This document shows, piece by piece, positions 8,946 to 19,249 of a DNA stretch of 64,000 nt. A program made the translations under genes and the position numbers. Every line of letters begins with the position of its first letter. The stretch's first letter is position 1. The notes beneath the pieces were generated by a model that was not told the DNA's origin, did no database searches, and saw only the letters and a list, made by a program, of their open reading frames with translations. Source of the stretch: Fistulifera solaris (lineage: Eukaryota > Bacillariophyta > Bacillariophyceae > Naviculales > Stauroneidaceae); NCBI GenBank assembly GCA_030295235.1, contig AP026124.1:1922001-1986000 (forward strand). Direction: 5' to 3'.

Positions 8946-10266
8946 TTACACAACATAGGACGCAACGACGTCACCTTCTAGTTTTTGCCGCTTGGCACTA
9001 TTATCATTGGAGTCTTCTTGTACCAGCCTTTTCTCTCTGTCGGCAAGAGCATCTTGCGCGTGTTGATCTTGCTTCAAAACCTCGTTAAGTGGCTCGGAGG
9101 GAATCACATGAGTCTGCCTGAGGTTGACACCGTTCTTTTCAATTTGTTGGAGGCTGGCTATCCCTCCCACATTTTGTTGCATCGCCAATAACATGTTCAT
9201 CTGATTCCCTCCGTCTTGTAGTGATGCCATGTTCTGGTGCTGCTGTAAAAGTAGCTGTTGCTGCTGGAGGTGTTGTTGTTGGTAAATGTTCATCATAAGC
9301 GTCGTTTCTTGAATTTCGTTTAATAGATTCATATGGTGGAGCTTCAACATTTGATAATGTCTGACGAAGAAGGTTAGTACATGTTTGCCTCTCATCACTT
9401 TCTCGTTTCAACACGAAAGTACTTACTCGTTGGGGTTTGTTGCTGTAGAATTGGAAAGGTTGATCGAAGGAACACTAGCGTTCCCGACTCCATTAGAATT
9501 CTCTGCATTGGTGTTAGAGCCGTTACCTTGTTCTGAAGGCTGTTGACGATAGAAATCGTCTCTGTATGCATTATAGGCAGCAGCGGCTCCTCCGCCCACA
9601 AGTTCGCGAAAAGCCGGCTTTCCGATGAGATCGATGCCCGCGTTATTGATTGAAGGCTGCGTCGAACTTCCAAAAGAACTGGTTTTACCAAAGTCGTTAG
9701 AAAGGAGAGATAGACCAAGTGATGAACTCCGACGGGCTTGTTTTAAACTATTTTGGGTTTCTTGTTGATTCCATACATTCTGCATCATGGCCTGTTGCAT
9801 ACCAGCCTGCCCGTTAGTTTGCGCATTCGCACCCATCCCCATAAACACCATATTAGGGTGAGACCCCTGGGCTACGGTGCTAGCTAATATTCCATCGTCT
9901 TCGCCTTTTCGACTCGTACGTCCTCCGCTGACCACCCTGATTCCAAGTCTTTCGAGTTCGTTGATGACCCAATCACGTGTCGGTTTGGGGTTCATGCTTG
10001 ATCTCCAGGCTCTAGTAAGCGCCTTTGCCTTGGCACACTTCTCTTCTGCTTCTGTCGAAGGAAAGGTACCCAAGGCAATTGTCTTTCCTGCCACTGCCGA
10101 AAAGGTAGTTGATGATGATGAGTATTGTATGGTCTGACGAGTTGGCGAACGAATAAATCTCACGATCCTCATAATTGCAGCGACTCTTACAGCTCGACTC
10201 CCTTACCTTTACATGTACCGCTCTTTTACCAGCATTGGCCCCAACGTCATCGACTGGATTTGACAT
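8946..10266 (-). CDS. Q/N-rich probable nuclear protein with AP2-like segment, 3 exons
   Basis: A likely model has exon 1 10266-10230 (ATG, MSNPVDDVGANA), exon 2 10087-9427 and exon 3 9360-8946. It stays in frame for 370 residues. The second intron (9361-9426) is secure: GTAAGT donor, TACTAAC branch site, GTCAG acceptor. The first intron is less certain; starting instead at ATG 10172 or using the stronger donor at GTAAGG are alternatives. Near the N-terminus GKTIALGTFPSTEAEEKC leads into KAKALTRAWRSS and PTRDWVINELERLGIRVVSGG. The LGTFP-x-AE pattern recalls strand 3 and the helix of AP2/ERF domains, but the first strands are missing. The rest is Gln/Asn/Ser-rich, with a polyQ block (QQQHLQQQQLLLQQHQ). 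A regulatory role is inference. Confidence 0.6.
9361..9426 (-). other. Intron with consensus TACTAAC branch site
   Basis: 66-nt intron with donor GTAAGTA, branch TACTAAC 14 nt before acceptor TTCGTCAG. It joins TNPNE to HYQMLKLHH. Confidence 0.85.
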
Positions 10267-11104
10267 TGCTATTGAGATCTAAAAAAATGTGGAAAAAGGA
10301 GGCTAAATTTTCGATGTCTGGGTAAAGGGCCTTGTCTCTGCAGTCGATGCTGCAAGGGTCGCTAAAGCGATCGTCGGTCGGAAGCAAGAAAAGACGGTTG
10401 TTTTCGCTTTGCTGGTCTATCGGATCTGCTGATCTGCTGCCAATTGAATGTCGAATGGATCCGAGTGTCGATCTCGTCGTTCCTTCGTTGTGTCGCTTTT
10501 GCCTTTTTTTATTGTTGTTCGGTTTTTTGTTGCTTGGATTGGAGGCTTGGAGGTCATTATCGCCAAGGAAATATAAGTAATCTGGCTCAGAGTGTAGCAT
10601 TGGCATATCGAAACTGGCATTTTGGCGTCGGGTCTTCATCATCAGTTGATAGGGACTTTTGACATTTTGCAAAAATAGCATGTACAATTTGGTTCACACT
10701 TTGAAGAATCGCTGCTATAACTTTTTCGACATTTAGACATGAAACATCCTATTTATCCAGTACCGCTTTAGGTTAGTGATATTAGCTATGAGGTCTATTT
10801 ACTACAAACTGCTAAACTACCAGTCAATCCGCGTTTTGTTTTCCGCGTTCTGTGGAAAAGTCACAAGAACACACTTGATGGTATACTACTACGTAGCATC
10901 GATCACCAATACGACTTTATCCAATAAGACCGAAGACCCGACAGAAGGTCTGACGACATCAGCGACCATCAACCATGAAAATTTGCGCTCACCGCGGTGC
11001 AGCTTTTGAAAATCGATCAATAACATCGTAAACAATTTGTTGACCAAATTGAAAACCGAAATCAATTATTCCGTAAAGATAACCCTTTTGCGCTTAAGTT
11101 CAGG
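10267..11104. other. Divergent intergenic region
   Basis: Promoter space for the Q-rich gene (minus) and the CCDC137-like gene (plus). A 146-codon minus frame (10687-10247) is Asn/Lys/Arg-rich and could be an upstream exon, but no splice pair connects it convincingly. Otherwise nothing is seen. Confidence 0.4.
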
Positions 11105-12021
11105 ATGGGACGAGTTGCTCGTTACAAAAAAATCAAAGCATGCGATCCCTATTCGAAACAAAACGGGGGTAGGGTCCAACTCGACAAAGTGGGTGTGTGG
11201 GGATTGGGGGACAACGGTCGGAAACCGAAGAAGCGCAGCAAAACTGCGGAGAGACTTCGGGCCCACAAAAGGAAAAAGGCAGGTTGACGAAGGGGACCCT
11301 TTCGATTTACCTTTCGAAGGCGAGGACGAGTTTGATATGGCTGACTTAGTAGGTAGTGTAAAGAGAGAAAAGAAAACGACGGAAGAAACTGAAGTTGTTT
11401 CAAATGTTGTCAAGACTGTCACAATATCTTCTGTAAAGCCAGAAAAGTCACTTAAAGATGAGAATTTACAAAGTTCAAAGCTTCTGAAACTTGACAAGCA
11501 AATAGAAAAGAAGCTACATGAGGCACCAGAAGTAAAACGCATGCCAGGTGAAAGTAAGAAGGCCTTTGACCATCGAATAAAGGCAGAAACACGAATGATT
11601 ATCAAAGAGCAACGGGTAAACAATAGAAATCCTGAAAAGAAGCAGCGAAAGAAACAGTTTCTGACCAACAAGAAAAAGAAAAAAGAATGGGGAAGTTTTG
11701 GCTAACTCCTCCTTGGGGAAATATGCGGACGACAGTGATGCTGATGCGGATGATGACTTTATTACTGGGGAACAAGCAGCGGCCCATCGAGATAGAGAAA
11801 GCACTGTACCGTTTGGCGTTCAAGCAGAACGTCCGCCGTCGTTCAAGCAACTTCCTCGAGGTGCAGTCGAAAAGAAACGTCCGAATGGGCAATCTAAACT
11901 GTTGGATGATGCTGATATTGAAGCGGAGAAAAAGACAATGGAACTGATGAGGCGGAAAATTCAAGCCCAGTATGCCGCGATCAAAGTACAGCGACGTCAA
12001 AGGGGAGATTTTCATCTGTGA
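11105..12021 (+). CDS. Basic, probably nucleolar protein (CCDC137-like)
   Basis: ATG 11105 opens MGRVARYKKIKACDPYSK, followed by a VGVWGLGDNGRK motif and a strongly basic RSKTAERLRAHKRKK. Next come an acidic patch (FDLPFEGEDEFDMADLVG) and the segment MPGESKKAFDHRIKAETRMII near the middle. The latter resembles the E-S/K-x-A-F-x-x-R-I-x-x-E-T block of CCDC137-type proteins. The C-terminal DDSDADADDDFITGEQ ... RRQRGDF tail is acidic then basic. The product is read from three frames. The switches sit in A-runs at about 11268-11278 and 11671-11686, each equal to two missing or one extra base. Length would be about 305 residues. Introns of unusual type are the alternative. Ribosome biogenesis is a guess. 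Confidence 0.6.
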
Positions 12022-12497
12022 ATCTCTTCGTTGCATCAACTGGCAGATAATAACTTAGCTATAATTCGTGAAACTATTTTAACAGGGGTCTGCTCTCAAC
12101 TGTGAATAGTAGAGATTAAATGCATGAAGTGGCAGTGGTGTGACTCCCGCTAAACCTGTCACTCACTGTACATGAAAGTACCGGTAACTGGGTCACGTCA
12201 CAAATATGGACATGCAAAAGAAAAATCGGGAGTAGTGCTTGCCAAAACAATATCGCCTCAAGTTTCAATGTGAAACGAAAACACTGCATAGATCGCAAAT
12301 GATGGCTTGCGTGTTGTCGTAATCGATGCTCTACATCATGCCATAAGTTTGGCAGTCGATTGTGAGCGACGGTTTCCATAGTTGGACAAAATAGCTTCAT
12401 GATACTGGTAGAGTCGTCACAATTGTCGAGGAGCACGTCTTCCGGAAGCATAACTGTCAGCGCGAAAAGCGCGCGCTTCCTTGTCTTGAAGAAAAGA
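12022..12497. other. Intergenic, convergent 3' flanks
   Basis: Space between the 3' ends of the CCDC137-like and SVOP-like genes. It includes one TACCGGTA near 12180. No gene is seen. Confidence 0.4.
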
Positions 12498-14077
12498 CTA
12501 TGATAGATGTCCATGATAAGCTGATGAGCCATGCTCGTCATTGGGATCAAATCGCGGACTCACTGGTTCTTCTTCAGAGTCTTCATTCGTAGTGTCCATG
12601 CCAAGACCTCTCGTTTCAGGGAGTCTCGAGGAGCACGCGGCAGTGATAAGATGAACTAATAGCATCACAATTGCGACGACATGTAATGGGGTGTTCCCTA
12701 CCACTAGAAAGGGGCAGAAGAAAGCCCCCAGACGGGCCATCGCATTCGATGTGCTATGTCCTGTTCCTCGAACTTCGGTGGTAAGAATTTCAGCGGTCGA
12801 AACCCATGTGATACACGTAGCCGACATTTCGAACACCCGAGCCAAAAAGCTAAGTCCCAATAGCATGATGTGATGTGATCCGGTCGACGCCAACATACAA
12901 AAGGCAGAAATAGAGAAGCCCGCAATCAGATAGGAGACGACTTGCGACGGAATCCGACCGACGCGATCAACGGCCCAAATAGCCAATGTCGTTCCTACCA
13001 TTTCGGCTGCGCTGCTCATAAAAATGGCTGTATAGTCAAAGTGGTACGTTCTGTCTGTTTGGTGGTTTTTGTCCGAGTGGGCAAATACGTTCGTGATCGC
13101 CATGACCGTTCCGTAGTAACCAAAAGCAAACAAGCCCCAAGTCCCCCACAACGACAAAGTAATGTCTCTCCACTGGGGACTCAGCAGTTCCGCAATGGTC
13201 GCCTCTCTATGTTGGCGCTCGGGTGCTAAAGTCATCGAAGGGGGAAATACTACATCAGGATCCAGACCGTTTTGCGTGGCAGAGCGGCGGAGCACCGTCA
13301 TGGCCTCTTTTAGATGTCCTTTTGTCACTAACCATCGCGCACTTTCCGGGACAAAAAGAAACCCACGAATAGAGAAATAAGGCAAGGTATCGAGCAAAAG
13401 ACTACGAATAACCGCCAGTGGCCTCCATGCAGGCTGAAATAGGCGACCGCCACAACATACAATGAACCCACCGTCCAAAAGTACTCAATTAACAACAGAC
13501 TGGTTCCCCTCTTTGTTCTCGGCAGGAATTCCGCCAGAATATCAAATGGCACCGTCAAACCCCCAACTCCGAGACCGACCATGAATATCGTGGCTGCCAA
13601 AAACTGCACATTCGGAGCCAGAGAGGCCAAAAGACCAAAAACGGAAATATCCAAGGCGGTGATGAGAAATACCGGTCGGCGTCCAATCGAATCCGCGAGA
13701 GGTCCTAATAGTAAAGTTCCGACCATGGCTCCCGCAAACACCGCCGAGGCCATCGCTTCCGTGGCCTGCGGCGACAGGTTCCATTCGTCTTTCAACACAA
13801 CCGAGAGAAACGACAAGAGCATCAATTGCATGGCATCAGCTGCAAAACACACACCTGCGGCAGCGCAGAGAAGATACTGGAATGCACCGTATCCGAGTCG
13901 TTCCATCGCGTCATCGATAGTTATAACTTCATTTATGGCACTTGTTGTGTCATCGATTGAACAATCATCGGTGGAGTTATTGTCCGATGACGGGTATTGT
14001 TCTGATACGACAAATGTCTCTTCGGCCAGTGGTTCGTCTTCGCTGCGCGGAATGTGTTGATATTCTACCGCATTCAT
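12498..14077 (-). CDS. SVOP/SV2-type major facilitator transporter
   Basis: Twelve-helix MFS protein of about 525 residues. Acidic cytosolic N-terminus, then TM1 and the motif LGPLADSIGRRPVF after TM2 (typical G-x-L-A-D-x-x-G-R-R). RTKRGTSLLLIEYFWTVG lies after TM4, and PESARWLVTKG follows TM6, as in synaptic-vesicle-2-related and organic cation/sugar porters. The second half repeats the pattern (VDRVGRIPSQ, TTEVRGTGHSTSNAMARLG) and ends in an acidic tail. The frame changes at 13352-13363, where one base is missing in the A/T run (GFFLS should read GFLFVPES). Substrate unknown; SVOP-like proteins carry organic ions, nucleotides or niacin. Start ATG 14077. Confidence 0.8.
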
Positions 14078-14681
14078 GATTGAATTCTGTGTTATCGAAT
14101 GGCGTGTGTTGGGAGGTCAATGAATGGTAATTCATTGAGTTTTTGGAGTGACATTATTATTTGGAAACGGAACAAATCTCCGCGTCCTTCGGATTTCCAT
14201 CGTGAGAAGATCTGTTTTTCGCAATAGAAGTTTCGGGTGCCGATCGACAACAGCAGTACTGAGTTGTTAACGAGCGTTGAATGCCGGTTACAACGCTTTC
14301 GATTACTATCACTCAGTAGTAAAAAGTGTTGTTCGTTTTTCGCCGTGATTGGGCTTCAGTCATGAGTCGTCCTGGAATTTTGATCACACATCACACCATT
14401 CATATTGCGGCTTTACTTTTTGAGCCCAAATTGTAATTCCTCTCACACCGACGCAGATCCATCGGTTCCATAAGCGAAGATGAAACGGTTCCATTGTCTA
14501 CGCGATTTTCACGTACCAGGTACGTACCGGTGGTACCGAGAGGCCTCATGGAATTATTTTATCGTTAAAGGGTTTTACACTTACCGTATTTGGTACCGGT
14601 ACGTCAGCACTCCATGAGAAGTAAAGTAAATCATCGACCATGAAAGCCATTCTACGGTAGCGTCTTTTCTTCATTCTTGCA
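14078..14681. other. Divergent promoter with GTACC palindromes
   Basis: Lies between the transporter (minus) and the thioredoxin reductase fusion (plus). It holds the inverted 14-mer at 14358-14371, a cluster of GTACC/GGTACC units at 14512-14538 and the palindrome GTACCGGTAC at 14593-14602. No gene is seen. Confidence 0.5.
14358..14371 (-). promoter_or_regulatory. Shared 14-mer GACGACTCATGACT (minus orientation)
   Basis: Exact reverse complement of the 14-mers at 4753-4766 and 61505-61518, again inside a divergent promoter, 324 bp upstream of the NTR-Grx start. Confidence 0.5.
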
Positions 14682-16247
14682 ATGTTACGCAAACGAGCAC
14701 GACAAACTACTTCCTTTCTGCCCATCTTATCACGTTCTAGCGCAAGAAAGGGCAGCAAGCGCACCCCGTATAGATTACTCGTTGCAGCAACCACCGCAAT
14801 TGCGGCAGTGTTCTTATTTTTTCGTTCGCTTCGATCGGACGCCAAAAATGTTCACCGCTCCAGATTACTTCACTCGACTACCAGTACACCTCCACATCCC
14901 GATGGGACCTATGATGTGATTATTTTAGGTTCTGGTCCCGCTGGCTTATCGGCAGCGGTGTTTGCCGCGCGGTCGACGCTTTCCGTTTTGGTGTTGGGTA
15001 GTTTGCACGGTGGTTTGTTGAGCGAAGCCACGTCGTTGGAGAATTTTCCGGGATACACTTCCACCGACTCGTTGCAATGGCTGCAATCCACTCAAAAACA
15101 AGCGCAAGACTGGGGAGCCACCATGGCTTTGCCGGGCCTGACGGCACAATCGATCACACAATCCAATCACACCTTCCAAATCAAGACCGAACTGAAAGTC
15201 TACCAGAGCCGAGCATTGATTGTTGCGACGGGTGCTACGCCGCGACGCTTGCATTTGCCAAAAGAAGATGATTTTTGGGGTACTTTCATTCACTCTTGTG
15301 CCATTTGTGACGCCAGTGCGTACGGGCCCCACGATACGGTTCTCGTGGTGGGCGGTGGAGATGCTGCCGTGGCCGCGGCGTTGTATTTGTCACGAATTGT
15401 TGGGCAAGTCATTGTGGTACATCGACAAACTGATTTTACGCGACCTAAGAATTATGCGGCCGTCGAGCAAATGAAATCGTCACCCAAAGTTCGTGTCCTA
15501 ACTCCGTATGTAGTGACGTCTTGGATGCTAGATCCATCTCAGACCTTGTTGGTGGGAGCACAACTGGAACATGCTTCCTCGAAGAAGCGAATGGAAGTCA
15601 AGGTACATGGAGCCTTTCTTTTGATTGGTGCAATACCCAACACAGGCTTTCTTCGTGGTCTTGTAGCTCTCAATGAAGAAGGATTCATTGCCGTGTCTCG
15701 CGATAATCAAGGAACATCCATACCCGGGTTATTTGCAGCGGGTGAAGTTGTTTTGGATCGTGGTGGTTATCGACAAGCCATTACGGCAGCCGCACAAGGC
15801 GCTCAAGCTGCCATGGATGCAGAACGGTGGCTGGCACAGAGAGGTCGGCTTGAGGCGGGTCCACGGAATGATGGAGCGATCCAGCGCCGTGTGATGCGAA
15901 CCGATCCACCTCGACCGGCTGAGGGCTGTGACTTGACCCAAATCGAATGTTTGAAAGATGTAGTACACAAGTATCCTCTTGTGGTGTTTTCTAAATTTTC
16001 ATGTCCTTATTGCGGAATGGCCCTGGAAGCGCTAGGGATAATAGGTGCCAATCCGCATGTCATCGATCTAACCTATTACGGTCCAAAAGCGCACCTCGTT
16101 CAAACGGCACTTGCTCAATTGACTGGTCGGAGAACTGTGCCGAACGTGTTTATTGGTGGAGAAAGTATCGGTGGAGGTCAAGAAACGGTGCAGTTTCAGC
16201 GGTCGGGGCAGCTCAAAGAGAAGCTTCTACTTGCGGGTGCTCTCTAA
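14682..16247 (+). CDS. Thioredoxin reductase-glutaredoxin fusion (NTR-Grx)
   Basis: A 521-residue single-exon protein. Residues 31-48 (LLVAATTAIAAVFLFF) are a membrane anchor or uncleaved signal, preceded by a basic stretch. Low-molecular-weight NADPH-thioredoxin reductase follows: FAD motif GSGPAG at 83-88, redox site CAIC near 208 (usual CATC), NADPH motif VVGGGDAAVAAALYLS with HR further on, and the closing FAD motif AAGEV....YRQAITAAAQG. The usual Asp of GD is Glu. After a Pro/Arg linker near 400 comes a glutaredoxin: SKFSCPYCGMALEAL (CPYC dithiol site), TVPNVFIGGESIGGG. The fusion would pass NADPH electrons directly to a Grx instead of using glutathione reductase. Plastid NTRC instead carries a thioredoxin. 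Confidence 0.88.
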   Translation: MLRKRARQTTSFLPILSRSSARKGSKRTPYRLLVAATTAIAAVFLFFRSLRSDAKNVHRSRLLHSTTSTPPHPDGTYDVIILGSGPAGLSAAVFAARSTLSVLVLGSLHGGLLSEATSLENFPGYTSTDSLQWLQSTQKQAQDWGATMALPGLTAQSITQSNHTFQIKTELKVYQSRALIVATGATPRRLHLPKEDDFWGTFIHSCAICDASAYGPHDTVLVVGGGDAAVAAALYLSRIVGQVIVVHRQTDFTRPKNYAAVEQMKSSPKVRVLTPYVVTSWMLDPSQTLLVGAQLEHASSKKRMEVKVHGAFLLIGAIPNTGFLRGLVALNEEGFIAVSRDNQGTSIPGLFAAGEVVLDRGGYRQAITAAAQGAQAAMDAERWLAQRGRLEAGPRNDGAIQRRVMRTDPPRPAEGCDLTQIECLKDVVHKYPLVVFSKFSCPYCGMALEALGIIGANPHVIDLTYYGPKAHLVQTALAQLTGRRTVPNVFIGGESIGGGQETVQFQRSGQLKEKLLLAGAL

Positions 16248-16322
16248 GTTATGAAACAACGAGATATGTTTGTTAATGAATACTTCATACTTTGCAAGAG
16301 AAAAAGTTTCCTGGAGGACTAG

Positions 16323-18483
16323 TTACCTTGTGCCTGTTGCTCCGATGAGCTTCATCTTTTCAACAAGAGAGTCGATGACGCGAAACTGTCGAGTCCATTG
16401 TACATTGTACAAAAATTGCCGCAGATCAAAACGATTGTCATCTGGTGAGTATCCCTCTGCATGATATGCTGGAGTGATTGTGCACATTTTGTGTCGGTTC
16501 ACTGAGTAAAAGAAGAAGAACTTTTTCACCTTGGCTGCCACTTGAATAGGTTCTAAATGATTCCAATACACACAAAGCTTTCGGTACATGGAAACAGGAC
16601 CGCATCTCGAAATTTTTCTGAGCTTACCAAACCAGCCGAGCTCTTCATATGTCATTCCCATTTCCTCCTCATCGAGTTGCGAATGCTCTATATCTTCCGA
16701 AGGACCCTCTATTTCTGCGCGTGGTCGTAATTCTGCTGTCGGTGGGGCACCAGCGATTTCCTTTAGTACGTTCCAACCGTACTTTTCGGCAACCCAGATT
16801 AACATCTTCTTCAAATCATGTTTAGAAATAGCTCCAATCGGATTCAAATCTGCCGAAGAGCAGTCATATTTTGTCATATAGCCTCGCAAGCCTTCATCCA
16901 CATTAGCGCTTCCTAAAACAAGTAAAAACCCACTGCGACCACGCACCCACGGAAGCAGCTGAGCATAGAGATAGGCAGTCACCATCCGCAATCGTGCCTG
17001 GATATTTTGCAAAGCCAAATCTTCCGACATTTGACCCCCTTGCGAAGAATACCGCGGGGTCTTTCCTGTCGTCATGGAAAACACCTGGATAACAGCTTCG
17101 ACCATTCGATCTATGGTAATGGAGAGATGATACGAACCGATGGTTTCCCCCAACCGTTTGGCGCGAGAAGCCGTCTTTTCGGAAGAATTTTGGGTACCCA
17201 TGTACGTGGTATGTAATACGTGATGGGCTAATTCCTGTGGCGTCTGTGGTACCCACGGAGCTTCTTTGCGGCAAATCGATCGACAATCGTGAGCGGTCGA
17301 ACCTTCTGGGTCGGCTTGAGCCGCTTCGGTTACCATGACACACATTGCACCGACAATGGCAGCCACCGAAGACGAGTCTGCCCCACCCGAAAGCGGCAAA
17401 AAGAATCCGGTAGCACCAGATCGTCTTAAATAATCCCAGAGCCAGCAGGCGGGGCCCAAGCAGCATTCTTCTTCGGGTCGGTGGGAAACGAGATCTCTCG
17501 GCAAGCTAGGAATAGCCAAAGACTGTGAAGAAACACGGAATTCCCTACAATTCAGAAGAGGCGGATTATTATCGGTGCCCGCCGCCTGTACTCCAAACGA
17601 AGGAATGGAGGCACGGTACGATCGAACATCGTCTAAATCTATTGTCGCTGCAATGACTTCGACTTCATCGTCCACAGCGAATTGTTGCGCTTGCGCCAGC
17701 ACTTGCCCGTTACAAACAATCAAGGCACCCCCATCAAAATAAAGACGCCCCCGTCACACCCACGTTGATTCGCGTACAGATACACACCACCACATTTTCG
17801 TGTGGCGGCGACAATGAGCTCCAGCCGTTGATTCAATTTGCGCAATTCGTGATGACTGCCAGATCCATTGCCAATAATTTCGACACCTTGCATGGCGTGC
17901 GCAATGTGCGTGGATTGGGGTGTCCATAATTCTTCACAACTTTCAACTCCAATGGTGACACCATCGGCCAGTTGCAACGATTGGATCCCGAAGGGTGCCG
18001 TTGTCTGGTGAAATTTTGTGGCAAAGGATTCGGGCAGTAGGAGGGCTGATGGAGAATTCTGGGTTGGTCGGTAAGCCGTAAAGTAACGCGACTCGCGATA
18101 ATTTCCATTGTCGGCCATGGCAATTTTGGGTCGAATGAGTAGAATTTTGCGATTGCAAGCGAGGATGCGACAATTGTAACGAACGCCCTGATAGAGAACG
18201 GGCATACCAAAATCACACAACAAATCATCCGTTGCTCCTCTTTCTAATAATTCTTCCAAACTCTCCCAACAATGCGCAAAAGTGTCTTGCTCTAAAAATG
18301 ATCTTCACAGCCGTATCCAGAAATTTCCAATTCCGGTCCGAGTCGATAAAAGGCACCCAATTCTTTGGCTCGTTGACAACTTGTTAGAATCCGTTCAAGA
18401 TTGCCATCAAAATCTAATGCCCATTGATTGAGATTGCATGTCGCCACGGTCACTAGATTGCCTTTTCCGTAGGTGCCTGTCAT
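16323..18483 (-). CDS. NADSYN1: Glutamine-dependent NAD+ synthetase
   Basis: About 715 residues, from ATG 18483 ([20 protein letters not shown]). The N-terminal nitrilase-type glutaminase has E of [16 protein letters not shown] of RNKxLLIRPK and the nucleophile Cys in VESCEELW. The C-terminal synthetase has the P-loop [11 protein letters not shown] and [31 protein letters not shown]. It makes NAD+ from nicotinic acid adenine dinucleotide, ATP and glutamine in the cytosol. Two single-base losses split it: the A5 run at 18294-18298 (HF then [15 protein letters not shown]) and the C5 run at 17748-17752 (GCDGG then [15 protein letters not shown]). Across both, the family sequence is continuous. 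It is convergent with NTR-Grx, 75 bp apart. Confidence 0.92.
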
Positions 18484-19249
18484 TCTTGTACTATTTGTAA
18501 ATGCAATGAATGATTGGATGAAAAGCTTATTGAAAATAATAATAGGTTTGTTGTCGCGCACATCTTTTTGTCGTGCACTTCAGAGGCAAAAACCAGCGAC
18601 GAACGAAATGGCTTTATCGAATTATCGACTGACTAGTCTTTACAAATTCCGACTCAACTTTATTCGAGTCCCGAACAGTGACTACCAAGGCAAATTCAGT
18701 GAAAGGCGACATCCTAATCACTGTTTTAGGTTTTAAAGCAATGAATGTAACAAATCGACTGTTGTAACGTGGTTTGCTAATGTTAATTCTGTTATAGGCA
18801 TGAACAAGCGTCAACTTCGTTTCATGGAGTCAAACCAAAATCCGACTCTTCTTAGGACACGGATTTCGAAAACGAAACACAAGAGTTTCACAGATACCAG
18901 GTACCAGGTACATAGATGTCGCCGGAACTGTTCTACCTTTGGCTTTGGTGCTTGTGATTAAGAGTGCCCGGTTCCGGTACCGTAAATAGATTCTGTTGCT
19001 ATCCCTTTGTGTACTTTGTACGTACAAAGTAGTTGCTGCGTTTCAGCATCACAACAACATAACGTCGCACCGTTTTTCACGAGGCCCCACGCAAAATGCC
19101 GCCCAAAACAAGGACGACTTGTTTTCGTGTTGAGAAGAACATATTTTATTTCCCGTCGAACGAACGAATATCATCGCTGGCAATAACGTTCCTTGTAGTC
19201 TTTTTTCATTCATTCATTCTTGAAACGTTTCTAGATTGTATTGTATCGT
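18484..19249. other. Divergent promoter with long palindromes
   Basis: Between NAD synthetase (minus) and TOP6B (plus). Contains ACCAGGTACCAGGTAC (18897-18912), TTCCGGTACCGTAA (18972-18985) and a perfect 20-bp palindrome at 19012-19031. No gene is seen. Confidence 0.5.
19012..19031. promoter_or_regulatory. Perfect 20-bp palindrome TACTTTGTACGTACAAAGTA
   Basis: Both halves are exact complements about the central GTAC, so a dimeric factor could bind. It lies 219 bp before the TOP6B start and shares the GTAC core with neighbouring GGTACC elements. Confidence 0.5.

Noticed and set aside
10247-10687. 146-codon minus-strand frame rich in Asn/Lys/Arg
   Set aside because: Might be an upstream exon of the Q-rich gene, but no convincing splice pair or start context links it; left unannotated.
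11066-11671. 201-codon minus frame opposite the CCDC137-like gene
   Set aside because: Ser/Phe-rich antisense of a Lys/Glu-rich coding strand, an expected shadow.
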